DNA of 57,335 nt from Candidatus Gemmiger excrementigallinarum (GTDB lineage Bacteria > Bacillota > Clostridia > Oscillospirales > Ruminococcaceae), in NCBI GenBank assembly GCA_019116445.1, contig DXBP01000051.1, positions 1 to 57,335 of the forward strand, read 5' to 3'. Position 1 is the stretch's first letter, and each line of letters begins with the position of its first letter. Shown piece after piece: positions 37,280 to 44,639 of the stretch. Position numbers and translations under genes: made by a program. Under the pieces are notes generated by a model. That model did no database searches and was not told the DNA's origin. It was given only the letters and a program-made list of their open reading frames with translations.

Positions 37280-38770
37280 TTACAGGCGGTAGAGGTCGGT
37301 GTATTTGGCCTTCAGGTAGTCGGTGAAGTAATGGGGGTCAAAGGTGCCGCCGCACAGGCTCTTCACCAGCCAGGCGGGTTCCTTCAGGTTGCCGTACTTC
37401 CACAGCCGGTCGCACAGGGCGTCCTTCAGCGGCTGCAGGTTGCCTTCGGCCCACTGGGCGTCCAGGTCCATGGTCTTGCGCAGGTCCGCAATGGCCTGGG
37501 CGCCGTAGGCGCTGCCCAGGGCATAGCTGGGGAAATAGCCCATATCGCCCATGGACCAGTGGATGTCCTGCAGGCAGCCGTGGGCATCGTCGGGCACGTC
37601 CACGCCCAGGTACTCCTTGTACTTGGCGTTCCAGGCGGCGGGCAGGTCCCGCACCGCCAGGGTGCCCTGGATCATGGCCTTTTCCAGCTCATACCGCACC
37701 ATGATGTGCAGCGCATAGGTCAGCTCGTCGGCCTCGGTGCGGATCAGCCCCGGCTCCGCCCGGTTCACCGCCCGCCAGATCTCCTCCTCGGTCACGTCCG
37801 CCAGCTGGGTGGGGAACAGTTCCCGCAGGGTGGGGTACAGGCAGTGCACAAAAGCATGGCTGCGGCCCACGTAGTTTTCAAACAGGCGGCTCTGGCTCTC
37901 GTGCAGGCCCATGGTGGCGCCGCCGGTGATGGTCGTGTAGTCCAGCTCGGGGGCAATGTGCCGCTCATACAGGGCATGGCCGCCCTCGTGGGCCACGCTG
38001 TACAGGTTGGAGAACATATCCCGGGGCATATAGTGGGTGGTGATGCGCACATCCCCGCGCCAGAACTCGGTGGTGAAGGGATGCTCGCTCTCGGCCAGCA
38101 GGCAGTGTTCCGGTTCCAGGCCCCACAGTTCCATGATCTTCTTGGAAACCTGCTTCTGGGCGTCCAGCGGCCAGTCCTGGTCCAGGAAGTCGGTGCGGAT
38201 GGGCGCGCCGTGGTCCCGGATGGCGGCCAGCAGCGGCACGATGGTTTCCCGCAGGGTGGCAAAGAATTCGTCGCACTGGGCAATGGTCAGGCCGCGCTCG
38301 TACCGGTCCAGCCAGACCTCGTAGGGGTCACGGTCGGGGGCAAAGTAGCGGGCCTGGGCGCGGCGGGCCTCCACGATCTTTTCCAGATAGGGCGCAAACA
38401 GCGCAAAATCGTTGGTGCGCTTGGCCTTGGTCCAGGCCGGAATGCTCTGCTGCACCAGCTTGGTGAAGGCTGCGTATTCTTCGGCGGGGATCTTGGCGAT
38501 CTCGTCGTACTGGCGCTGCAGTTCCCGCACCTCGGCGGCCTGCTGCTCGTCCTCGGCATCGGCGGCCGCCTGGCGCAGCAGGGCGGCGGTGTCCTCGTTC
38601 ACCAGCAGGTCAAAGCTGGCACGGCTCAGCACCTCGCAGGCTTCGGCACGGCCTTCGGCGCTGCCCTCGGGGGCCACGGTCTCGGCGTCAAAGTCGATGG
38701 CGCTCAGGGCATAGCGGTAGGCAAACAGCTGCTTTTCCAGCGCCCGCAGGCGCGTGATGGATTCTTTCAT
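37280..38770 (-). CDS. M32 metallocarboxypeptidase
   Basis: Cytoplasmic zinc carboxypeptidase of 496 residues, the usual length of the M32 (Taq carboxypeptidase) family, releasing C-terminal amino acids from peptides. The zinc site HEGGH is at 261-265, and the downstream Glu ligand is in GLHESQSRLFEN (290-299). Other family blocks are TTHYMPRDMFSNLYSVA, VGRSHAFV and ALGSAYGAQ. GAGG lies 8 nt before ATG 38770. It seems monocistronic, with its own promoter divergent from the glycosyltransferase. Confidence 0.93.
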   Translation of the reverse strand: MKESITRLRALEKQLFAYRYALSAIDFDAETVAPEGSAEGRAEACEVLSRASFDLLVNEDTAALLRQAAADAEDEQQAAEVRELQRQYDEIAKIPAEEYAAFTKLVQQSIPAWTKAKRTNDFALFAPYLEKIVEARRAQARYFAPDRDPYEVWLDRYERGLTIAQCDEFFATLRETIVPLLAAIRDHGAPIRTDFLDQDWPLDAQKQVSKKIMELWGLEPEHCLLAESEHPFTTEFWRGDVRITTHYMPRDMFSNLYSVAHEGGHALYERHIAPELDYTTITGGATMGLHESQSRLFENYVGRSHAFVHCLYPTLRELFPTQLADVTEEEIWRAVNRAEPGLIRTEADELTYALHIMVRYELEKAMIQGTLAVRDLPAAWNAKYKEYLGVDVPDDAHGCLQDIHWSMGDMGYFPSYALGSAYGAQAIADLRKTMDLDAQWAEGNLQPLKDALCDRLWKYGNLKEPAWLVKSLCGGTFDPHYFTDYLKAKYTDLYRL

Positions 38771-38812
38771 AGGATGTACCTCGCGTTTTGTAAAATTCGG
38801 TCACTATCTCAT

Positions 38813-38870
38813 ATTCTACCACACAGCGGCAGCATTTTCCATTGTCAGCGGTGCAAATTTATGGTATTGT
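38813..38870. promoter_or_regulatory. Divergent promoters
   Basis: Minus strand, for the carboxypeptidase: TGGAAA (38841-38836), 17 nt, TAGAAT (38818-38813). Plus strand, for the glycosyltransferase: TTGTCA (38842-38847), 17 nt, TATTGT (38865-38870). The two -35 boxes are adjacent, so the start regions could be co-regulated. Confidence 0.5.
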
Positions 38871-38901
38871 GTAAGTACCAAACCAAGGGGGGAATGTTGC
38901 C

Positions 38902-39762
38902 ATGCCGCAGAATCAGCCGCTGGTCAGCATCATTGTGCCGATCTACAACGCACAGAACCATATTGCACGCTGTGTCGAAAGTATTCGCCGCCAGACCTAC
39001 CAGAATATCGAAATCCTGCTGCTCAACGACGGCAGCCAGGATGTGAGCCTGCAGGTGTGCCAGATGTACGCCGGGGTGGACAAACGCATCGTCCTCATTG
39101 ACAAAGCCAACAGCGGGGTGGCCGCCACCCGCAACCTGGGGCTGCAGTACGCCAAAGGGGAGTACCTGCAGTTCGTGGATGCCGACGACACCATCCTGCC
39201 CAACGCCACCGAACTGCTGGTGGACCGGGCGCTGCGGTCGGATGCCGACCTGGTCATCGCCCACTACAACCGCATTACCCCGCCCCGCCCCCGCAGTGAG
39301 GAAGCCGAAGCCCGCCGGCCCCGGCCCCAGCGCCCCGACAAGGTGCAGACCTTCGGCTTTTTGCTGGAAGGCCCCATGAACAAGGAGCAGTTTGCCGCGG
39401 GACTGATGCAGGAACCGGCCAGCTTCTACTACGGCGTCATGTGGAACAAACTCTACCGCGCCGACATCGTCCGCGCCCACGACGACATCCTCTGTGCCGA
39501 GGAACTGGACTGGTCCGAGGACCTCTACTTCAACCTCAGTTACATCCGCTATGCCGAGAAGTTCTACGCCCTCTCCACGCCCATCTACAACTACTACAAC
39601 ACCCCGGGCAGCGCCGTGCACACGGTGCTCAACCCCGTGAACATCGTCACCACCCGGGCGGCGCTGTTCAACTACTATAAAGACCTGTACGAGCACATGG
39701 GCCTGTACGAGGAATACAAACCCCAGATCTACAAATACCTGGTGGCTATCGCCGAAAGCTGA
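38902..39762 (+). CDS. Family 2 glycosyltransferase
   Basis: GT-A fold glycosyltransferase of 286 residues. It has the N-terminal VSIIVPIYNAQNHIARCVES, LLLNDGSQDVS (nucleotide-sugar Asp), the donor region NSGVAATRNLGLQYAKGEYL, and the metal motif DADD at 93-96. The C-terminal part with YGVMWNKLYRADIV and DWSEDLYFNL is typical of polysaccharide or wall-glycan transferases. No membrane helix is present. AAGGGGGG lies about 7-9 nt before ATG 38902. The zinc-ribbon gene follows after 29 nt, probably on the same mRNA. Donor and acceptor are unknown. Confidence 0.88.
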   Translation: MPQNQPLVSIIVPIYNAQNHIARCVESIRRQTYQNIEILLLNDGSQDVSLQVCQMYAGVDKRIVLIDKANSGVAATRNLGLQYAKGEYLQFVDADDTILPNATELLVDRALRSDADLVIAHYNRITPPRPRSEEAEARRPRPQRPDKVQTFGFLLEGPMNKEQFAAGLMQEPASFYYGVMWNKLYRADIVRAHDDILCAEELDWSEDLYFNLSYIRYAEKFYALSTPIYNYYNTPGSAVHTVLNPVNIVTTRAALFNYYKDLYEHMGLYEEYKPQIYKYLVAIAES

Positions 39763-39791
39763 GCCCCCGGGCAAAGAAAGGAGCATCTACC

Positions 39792-40754
39792 ATGAAACGC
39801 TGTCCCAAATGCGGGGCTGCCTGCCTGCGGCCCGGCCAGAAATTCTGTTCCCAATGCGGCGCGCCGCTTTCCGAAACCCCGCCCCAGGCCAACGTGAGCT
39901 GGCCGCCGGAAGCCTTTGTCCGGCGCAAGCGGACCGTTACCATCGCGGCGGTGGCGATCCTGGCGGTGGTGCTGCTGGCGCTGGTCTGGGTGGCGGTGTT
40001 CCACAAACTGGGGGAAAGCCAGCCGGTGGATGCACCGGCGGACCCCGTCACCGCCGAAACCGCCCCGGCTTCCTCCACCAGCGGGGAGGACCGCCTGTAC
40101 CTGGAAAACCTCACCGCCGTTGACGGCATGAAACTGACCCTCAACGGCCAGGAAGTGGCGTACAGCGTGGCCGAGGATGGCCGGGCGTACCTTGAGCGCA
40201 GCGCCGTCACCGCCACCGACACCCTGCTGCGGGCCATTCTGCCCCAGGGCGACGGCTGGCAGACTACCCTGGCGCTGGTTTCCAAACCCAGCAACCCCAC
40301 GGCGTCCTTCGGCACACTGACCCCCTGCGACGCCGAAGGCTACAACGACCCCGACGAGGAATACCTGGACGCCATGTTCACGGTGTACTACAAATCCCTG
40401 CTCAAGGCCTTCAACACCCGCAAGACCGCGGACCTGCGCTTCTCCAGCCAGAACAACACCCAGAGCTGGGAAGGGGACATCACCATGGGCGCCTATGACG
40501 CCGTAGAGTACAACGGCGATACCTCGGATATGGCCTTCTCCACGGCGGGGCTGACCTACGGCGACCACACCGTGACGCTGAACGTGGCCGGGCATTGGAC
40601 CGGCGTCAACCGCACCACCGGCGAGACTGAGTCCGGCACCGACTACATGACCATCCAGGCCATCTGGCGGGACGGCATCTGGCAGATCGACCGCAGTATG
40701 CCCTGCAGCGAGGAGGACTACCAGAACGGCACGCTGAAAATTTCCGTCAACTGA
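39792..40754 (+). CDS. Zinc-ribbon membrane protein
   Basis: 320 residues. A short N-terminal zinc ribbon (CPKCG at 4-8 and CSQCG near 20-24) is followed by a membrane helix (about 50-70) and a large extracytoplasmic domain. The C-terminal part (about 200-320) contains FSSQNNTQSWEGDIT and a repeated beta-strand pattern. Such zinc-ribbon/TM/extracellular proteins are common in Clostridia, with no established role. AAAGGAGC precedes the ATG. A strong terminator follows directly. Confidence 0.75.
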   Translation: MKRCPKCGAACLRPGQKFCSQCGAPLSETPPQANVSWPPEAFVRRKRTVTIAAVAILAVVLLALVWVAVFHKLGESQPVDAPADPVTAETAPASSTSGEDRLYLENLTAVDGMKLTLNGQEVAYSVAEDGRAYLERSAVTATDTLLRAILPQGDGWQTTLALVSKPSNPTASFGTLTPCDAEGYNDPDEEYLDAMFTVYYKSLLKAFNTRKTADLRFSSQNNTQSWEGDITMGAYDAVEYNGDTSDMAFSTAGLTYGDHTVTLNVAGHWTGVNRTTGETESGTDYMTIQAIWRDGIWQIDRSMPCSEEDYQNGTLKISVN

Positions 40755-40766
40755 ATTTGGGTAAGC

Positions 40767-40794
40767 GGCAGGACCTGCGGGTCCTGCCTTTTTT
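40767..40794 (+). terminator. Terminator of the glycosyltransferase operon
   Basis: GGCAGGACC-tgcg-GGTCCTGCC followed by TTTTTT. Confidence 0.9.
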
Positions 40795-40842
40795 GCGCCC
40801 TTTTACAAAATGAGAGATACCGCCTAAACAAGAAAAAACGGA

Positions 40843-40871
40843 TGGACTTTACGGCGGGTTTCTGGTACAAT
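40843..40871 (+). promoter_or_regulatory. Promoter of the split lysO genes
   Basis: TGGACT (40843-40848), 17 nt and TACAAT (40866-40871), with TGG before the -10. Confidence 0.5.
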
Positions 40872-40908
40872 CTTTCTAATTGCGAAATCAGGAAAGGGAC
40901 GGTAGAAA

Positions 40909-41202
40909 GTGGATATTCTTCTGGTAATGCTGGCGGGCATGGTCGTGGGGCGGTTCGTGTTCCCGGCGGCGGGCAAAAAGGCCAACGAACGGCTGGCCCT
41001 GGTCTGCACGCTGGTGCTGATTTTTTCCATGGGGGTCATGCTGGGGCAGAAAGACAACTTCCTGCAGGATCTGTTCTCGCTGGGAGCGGCCAGCTTCCTG
41101 ATGTTCCTGCTGCCCACGGCGGCGTCCATCCTGGTGGTGTACCTGCTGACGGAGCGGTTTTTCGTGAAAAAAGGCTCCCGCGGAAAGGAGGAACCCCGAT
41201 GA
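40909..41202 (+). CDS. LysO-type exporter, N-terminal subunit
   Basis: 97 residues with three membrane segments. The sequence (MLAGMVVGRFVFP, LIFSMGVMLGQ) matches the N-terminal third of LysO/DUF340 lysine exporters, which in E. coli are a single protein of about 300 residues. It ends in a positively charged tail (FFVKKGSRGKEEPR). The start is GTG with AAAGGGACGG upstream. It overlaps the C-terminal gene as ATGA. The clean stop, SD and overlap argue for a genuine two-subunit arrangement over a frameshift. Confidence 0.75.
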   Translation: MDILLVMLAGMVVGRFVFPAAGKKANERLALVCTLVLIFSMGVMLGQKDNFLQDLFSLGAASFLMFLLPTAASILVVYLLTERFFVKKGSRGKEEPR

Positions 41203-41792
41203 TGGTGCTGCTGACCATCGGCGCGCTGCTGCTGGGCCTGGTCTACGGCCTGGCGGGCCTGGACCTGCCGGTGGTGACCTTCCTCACCGGCCACACCGAC
41301 GCCGTGCTGTATCTGCTGATGTTCTCGGTGGGCATCAGCGTGGGAATGTACCGGGGCCTGGCCGCCAAGATCCGGGAATATCACCTGCGTATCTTCCTGA
41401 TCCCGGCGGGGGTCATGTTCGGGTCGGTGGCGGGCGGCGTGCTCTGCGCGGCGCTGCTGCACATGCCCTGGAACTACGGCGCTGCCATCGCCGGCGGCAT
41501 GGGCTGGTACAGCCTGGCCGGGGCGACCATCGGGCGGCTGGTAGGGGCCGAGATGGGCAGCGTGGCCTTTTTGAGCAACCTGATGCGGGAGATTTTCTCC
41601 TATCTCATCATTCCCTGCATCGCCCTGAAGCTGAACTACTATACCAGCATCGCCCCGGCGGGGGCCACCAGTGAGGATACCACCCTGCCCATGATGCTCA
41701 AATACACCAACGAGGAAACGGTGGTCCTCTCGGTGCTCAACGGCATGATCTGTTCGCTGTTTGTGCCGGTCATTATCTCGATTTGCCTGTAA
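41199..41792 (+). CDS. LysO-type exporter, C-terminal subunit
   Basis: 197 residues with about six membrane segments, matching the C-terminal two-thirds of LysO/DUF340: LLMFSVGISVG, GMGWYSLAGATIG, LSNLMREIFSYLIIP. The known E. coli protein exports lysine and toxic analogues. The substrate here is inferred only from the family. AAAGGAGG precedes the ATG, and the start overlaps the N-terminal subunit's stop. The GWYSLAG block near the middle is the best-conserved family segment. Confidence 0.8.
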   Translation: MMVLLTIGALLLGLVYGLAGLDLPVVTFLTGHTDAVLYLLMFSVGISVGMYRGLAAKIREYHLRIFLIPAGVMFGSVAGGVLCAALLHMPWNYGAAIAGGMGWYSLAGATIGRLVGAEMGSVAFLSNLMREIFSYLIIPCIALKLNYYTSIAPAGATSEDTTLPMMLKYTNEETVVLSVLNGMICSLFVPVIISICL

Positions 41793-41795
41793 GGG

Positions 41796-41823
41796 GCAGG
41801 GCCTTGGGCCCTGCCTTTTTTTG
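41796..41823 (+). terminator. Terminator of the split lysO genes
   Basis: GGCAGGGCC-ttg-GGCCCTGCC followed by TTTTTTT. Confidence 0.9.
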
Positions 41824-41850
41824 TTCACAGAAAGTTTGGAATTTTACTAC

Positions 41851-41891
41851 TTGACTAAGTCAACCAACGGGGGTATACTTGACATTGTCAA
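41851..41891 (+). promoter_or_regulatory. Promoter with two TTGAC-N3-GTCAA operators
   Basis: The promoter is TTGACT (41851-41856), 17 nt and TATACT (41874-41879). Operator 1, TTGACTAAGTCAA (41851-41863), covers the -35. Operator 2, TTGACATTGTCAA (41879-41891), covers the end of the -10 and the start site. The two are perfect 5-3-5 palindromes, 28 bp apart start to start, an arrangement expected for a dimeric repressor. Confidence 0.75.
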
Positions 41892-41966
41892 GCGGAAAGG
41901 CCGCGGGACGAAAACAACGAACGGATGCCCGCCGCGGCGGGCCTGCCTCAGAAAGGGGTATATACA

Positions 41967-42509
41967 ATGAGCAAGCTGAATGAATTTATGCAGATCCTGA
42001 CCGGACACTTCAACAATAAAGAGCAGTACGAGGCGAAAAAGGGGGAGAACTTCCCCTATGCGGAGCACGTGAACACGGCCTGCAACGATAAAATCCAGGG
42101 CCTGCCCGCGGATTTTGCGGGGGTGTTCCTGGTGGAGGAAAGTTACTTCACGGCCAACGGCAGCACCCACGCGGCGCCCCATCTGTTCCTGTTCACCCAG
42201 GAGGGGGACAGCGTGAAGCTGACCAGCTACGACCTGCCTGCGGGCTATGACAAGGACAGTTTCACCTACGAGAATATGAAACCGGTGGCCTACGCGGATC
42301 TGAAACCCTCGGCCAAGTTCACCCCGGCGCTCTACACCGAGCAGGACGGCGTCTGGGAGGGCGGCAGCGTGTCCATGTTCAGCCCGGTGCTGAAGTTCAC
42401 GCTGTTTGAGCGGTTCAGCAGCGATGTGCTGGAAGTGTCTGAGAGCATGGAAGTCAACGGCAAACGCACCTTCGGCTACGACGAACCTATCCTGTACAAG
42501 AGAGCGTAA
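41967..42509 (+). CDS. Conserved-looking protein of unknown function
   Basis: 180 residues, soluble, acidic, with no signal peptide or helix. Readable blocks are MQILTGHFNNKEQYEAKKGE, VFLVEESYFTANG, APHLFLFTQEGDSVKLTSYD and SPVLKFTLFERFSSDVLEV. The pattern of a short N-terminal helix and then many beta strands is loosely like the CpcT/CpeT barrel proteins, but I would not assign it. AAAGGGG lies 8-9 nt before the ATG. It is the only gene under the twin-operator promoter at 41851-41891 and ends at a class B palindrome-terminator, so it is a tightly controlled single-gene unit. Confidence 0.65.
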   Translation: MSKLNEFMQILTGHFNNKEQYEAKKGENFPYAEHVNTACNDKIQGLPADFAGVFLVEESYFTANGSTHAAPHLFLFTQEGDSVKLTSYDLPAGYDKDSFTYENMKPVAYADLKPSAKFTPALYTEQDGVWEGGSVSMFSPVLKFTLFERFSSDVLEVSESMEVNGKRTFGYDEPILYKRA

Positions 42510-42517
42510 GTGGTTTT

Positions 42518-42597
42518 GTTCCTTCTTTGCAAAGAAGGAACCGAAGAAACTCCCAACAAAAATATCCCGAGGGGGCACACCCCCTCGGGATATTTTT
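42518..42597 (+). repeat. Class B palindrome plus terminator, copy 2
   Basis: The same 24-bp palindrome as at 35707 (42518-42541) with tail CGAAGAAACTC. A perfect 18-bp terminator follows (42558-42597, loop CACA), whose inner stem differs from copy 1 (CCCGAGGGGG in place of CCCGCAGGG) yet still pairs. Confidence 0.85.
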
Positions 42598-42613
42598 AAT
42601 TAGAGTTCTTTTG

Positions 42614-42637
42614 GTTCTTTTCTTGCAAGAAAAGAAC
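42614..42637 (-). repeat. Palindrome family, class C
   Basis: A 24-bp perfect palindrome with arm GTTCTTTTCTTG. On the minus strand it has the tail CAAAAGAACTCTAATT. It follows the stop codon of the M24 aminopeptidase gene. Confidence 0.8.
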
Positions 42638-42646
42638 AGAAAGCAT

Positions 42647-44434
42647 TCACCGCCCGATGGGCGCGCACTTGTTGACCAGCCAGGCCTTTTCCTCGTCGTT
42701 CAGGCGGGGGGCCAGCGTATCGTACACGTGCTTGTGGAAGGCATTCAGCCAGTCGATCTGCACGCGGGACAGCTCATCCACCAATACCGGTGTGGTGTCG
42801 ATGGGCACCACCGTCAGCGGGGCAAAGCCCAGCCAGTGTCCGTACTGGTTGTCGCCCAGGTCGATGCACTCCAGCTCGTTCTCGATGCGGATGCCCACCT
42901 CGTCGGTTTCGTAGATGCCCGGTTCGTCGGTGATGGTCATGCCCGGCTTGAACACCACATTGTTGTTGGGCCGCAGGCTCTGGGGGCCTTCGTGCACACC
43001 GGAAATGAATCCCACGCCGTGGCCGGTGCCGCAGCGGTAGTTGATCTTGTGCGCCCACACGGGACCCCGGGCAAAGGTATCCAGGGCAAAACCGGTGCAG
43101 TAATCCAGGAACACCGCACGGGCCATGTCGATGTGGCTCTGCAGCACCCAGGTGTAATACTTGCGCTCGTCCTCGGTCAAGGGGCCGACGGGATAGGTGC
43201 GGGTGATGTCGGTGGTGCCGCAGTCGTACTGGCCGCCGTTGTCCACCAGCAGGAAGCCCCGGCGCTCGATCTTGCTGTTGACCTCGCCCTCGGCATGGTA
43301 GTGCATCATCGCCGCGTTGGGACCCCAGGCCGCAATGGCCGGGAAACTTTCCTCCAGGTACCCCGGCTGCTCGGAACGGCGCCGGATCAGCATCTTCTCA
43401 ATGTCGGTTTCGTAGAGGTCTTTGCCCTCGGCCAGGGCTTTCTCCAGGTCCATCTCAAACCGTACCACGGCCACGCCGTCCCGGATATGGCATTCCCGGA
43501 TGTTTTTCAGCTCCACCTCGTTCTTCACGCCCTTCAGCGCAAAGATGGGGTCGCTGCCCGCCACCGTCTTGTAGGCGGAAAGCGCCGTGTACAGGTCGTA
43601 GTTGGTGGCTTTCTCGTCCACCAGGAACACCTCGTCGGCGTCCACCTGGCTCACGGCATCCAGCAGGTCGTTGTAGCCCCGCACCGTCACGCCGCTCTCG
43701 GCCAGGGTGGCGGCGTCGGCGTCGGTCAGACGCCCCGGCGCCACAAACAGCGTGCAGGTCTTGGAGGTCACCAGGGCATAGGCCACCGCCAGCGGCGTGC
43801 AGGGCAGGTCCCGGGCACGCAGGTTCAGCAGCCAGCCCACGCAGTCCAGACCCGTTACGGCCAGGGCCGTGGCACCGGCTTTTGCCAGCTCGGCGCGCAC
43901 CTGGGCGACCTTCTCCGCCGCCGTGGCACCGGTCTGGGCCGGGGTCAGCAGCTCACAGGGGGTATCCGGCAGCGCGGGACGGGCACCGGAAGCCTCCCAG
44001 ATGGCACTGGCTACGTCCTGGCTCTTCAGAACCGCACCGTTCTTGGCCAGCACGTCGGCATACTGGTGGGCCAGGTCGGCGGGCACACAGCTGCCGTCCA
44101 GCAGCAGGGTCTGGCCCGCGCCCACGTGGGCCGCCAGGTACTCCGCTACCGTGGGCACCCCGGCGGAACCGGCGTGCATACACTCGATCTCGGTACCCGC
44201 CAGCTGCTTGTCCGCCTGCACATAAAAGCGGCCGTCACACCACAGCGCCGAACCCTCCTGGGTCACCACCAGGGTGGAATTCTCCCCGGTAAAACCGGAA
44301 AACCACGGCAGGGCATTGTAATAGTCCGGCAGGTACTCGCTGCAATGCGGGTCGCTGGTCATCAACAGCACAGCGTCTGCGCCCGCGGCTTTGGCGGCGG
44401 CACGCAGCGCGGCGATCTTTTCATTGGTCGTCAA
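42647..44434 (-). CDS. Xaa-Pro aminopeptidase (M24, aminopeptidase P family)
   Basis: Dimetal cytoplasmic peptidase of 595 residues that removes N-terminal residues preceding proline. It has the three-part layout of the long form: two creatinase-like N-terminal domains and a C-terminal pita-bread catalytic domain. Metal-ligand regions are visible in LVDNGGQYDCGTTDITRTYP, GTGHGVGFISGVHEGP, TDEPGIYETDEVGIRIENE and the related ELECIDL. I chose TTG 44434 because GAGGGAG lies 9 nt upstream; ATG 44424 would be 19 nt away. It is monocistronic. Confidence 0.93.
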   Translation of the reverse strand: MTTNEKIAALRAAAKAAGADAVLLMTSDPHCSEYLPDYYNALPWFSGFTGENSTLVVTQEGSALWCDGRFYVQADKQLAGTEIECMHAGSAGVPTVAEYLAAHVGAGQTLLLDGSCVPADLAHQYADVLAKNGAVLKSQDVASAIWEASGARPALPDTPCELLTPAQTGATAAEKVAQVRAELAKAGATALAVTGLDCVGWLLNLRARDLPCTPLAVAYALVTSKTCTLFVAPGRLTDADAATLAESGVTVRGYNDLLDAVSQVDADEVFLVDEKATNYDLYTALSAYKTVAGSDPIFALKGVKNEVELKNIRECHIRDGVAVVRFEMDLEKALAEGKDLYETDIEKMLIRRRSEQPGYLEESFPAIAAWGPNAAMMHYHAEGEVNSKIERRGFLLVDNGGQYDCGTTDITRTYPVGPLTEDERKYYTWVLQSHIDMARAVFLDYCTGFALDTFARGPVWAHKINYRCGTGHGVGFISGVHEGPQSLRPNNNVVFKPGMTITDEPGIYETDEVGIRIENELECIDLGDNQYGHWLGFAPLTVVPIDTTPVLVDELSRVQIDWLNAFHKHVYDTLAPRLNDEEKAWLVNKCAPIGR

Positions 44435-44470
44435 CGTTCAACACTCCCTCTATCAGATGTAGATAGTTTC

Positions 44471-44498
44471 ATCATACCACGTTTTATAAAAAGGTCAA
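44471..44498 (-). promoter_or_regulatory. Promoter of the M24 aminopeptidase gene
   Basis: TTGACC (44498-44493), 16 nt and TATGAT (44476-44471) on the minus strand, with TGG before the -10. Confidence 0.6.
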
Positions 44499-44566
44499 GC
44501 GGGCACAATATTTGCAAAAAGTTCAAAAAAACAGGGGCAAAATGGCCCGAAACCCCTTGACGCGTT

Positions 44567-44575
44567 TGTTATAAT
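44567..44575 (+). promoter_or_regulatory. Extended -10 promoter of the CobW pair
   Basis: TGT TATAAT with -10 at 44570-44575. The usual -35 position holds CGAAAC. A TTGACG only 7 nt upstream of the -10 is not usable as its -35. Confidence 0.5.
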
Positions 44576-44639
44576 GGTATTAGCAGTTAGTTTGTGCGAC
44601 TGCCAGAACCAACCAATTCAGCGAAATAGAGGTGCCATC

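Noticed and set aside
40909-41202. Frameshift in a single lysO gene
   Set aside because: Each part has its own start, SD and clean ATGA overlap, typical of coupled genes.
44560-44575. TTGACG as the -35 of the CobW promoter
   Set aside because: It is only 7 nt from TATAAT; the TGT extension explains the promoter better.
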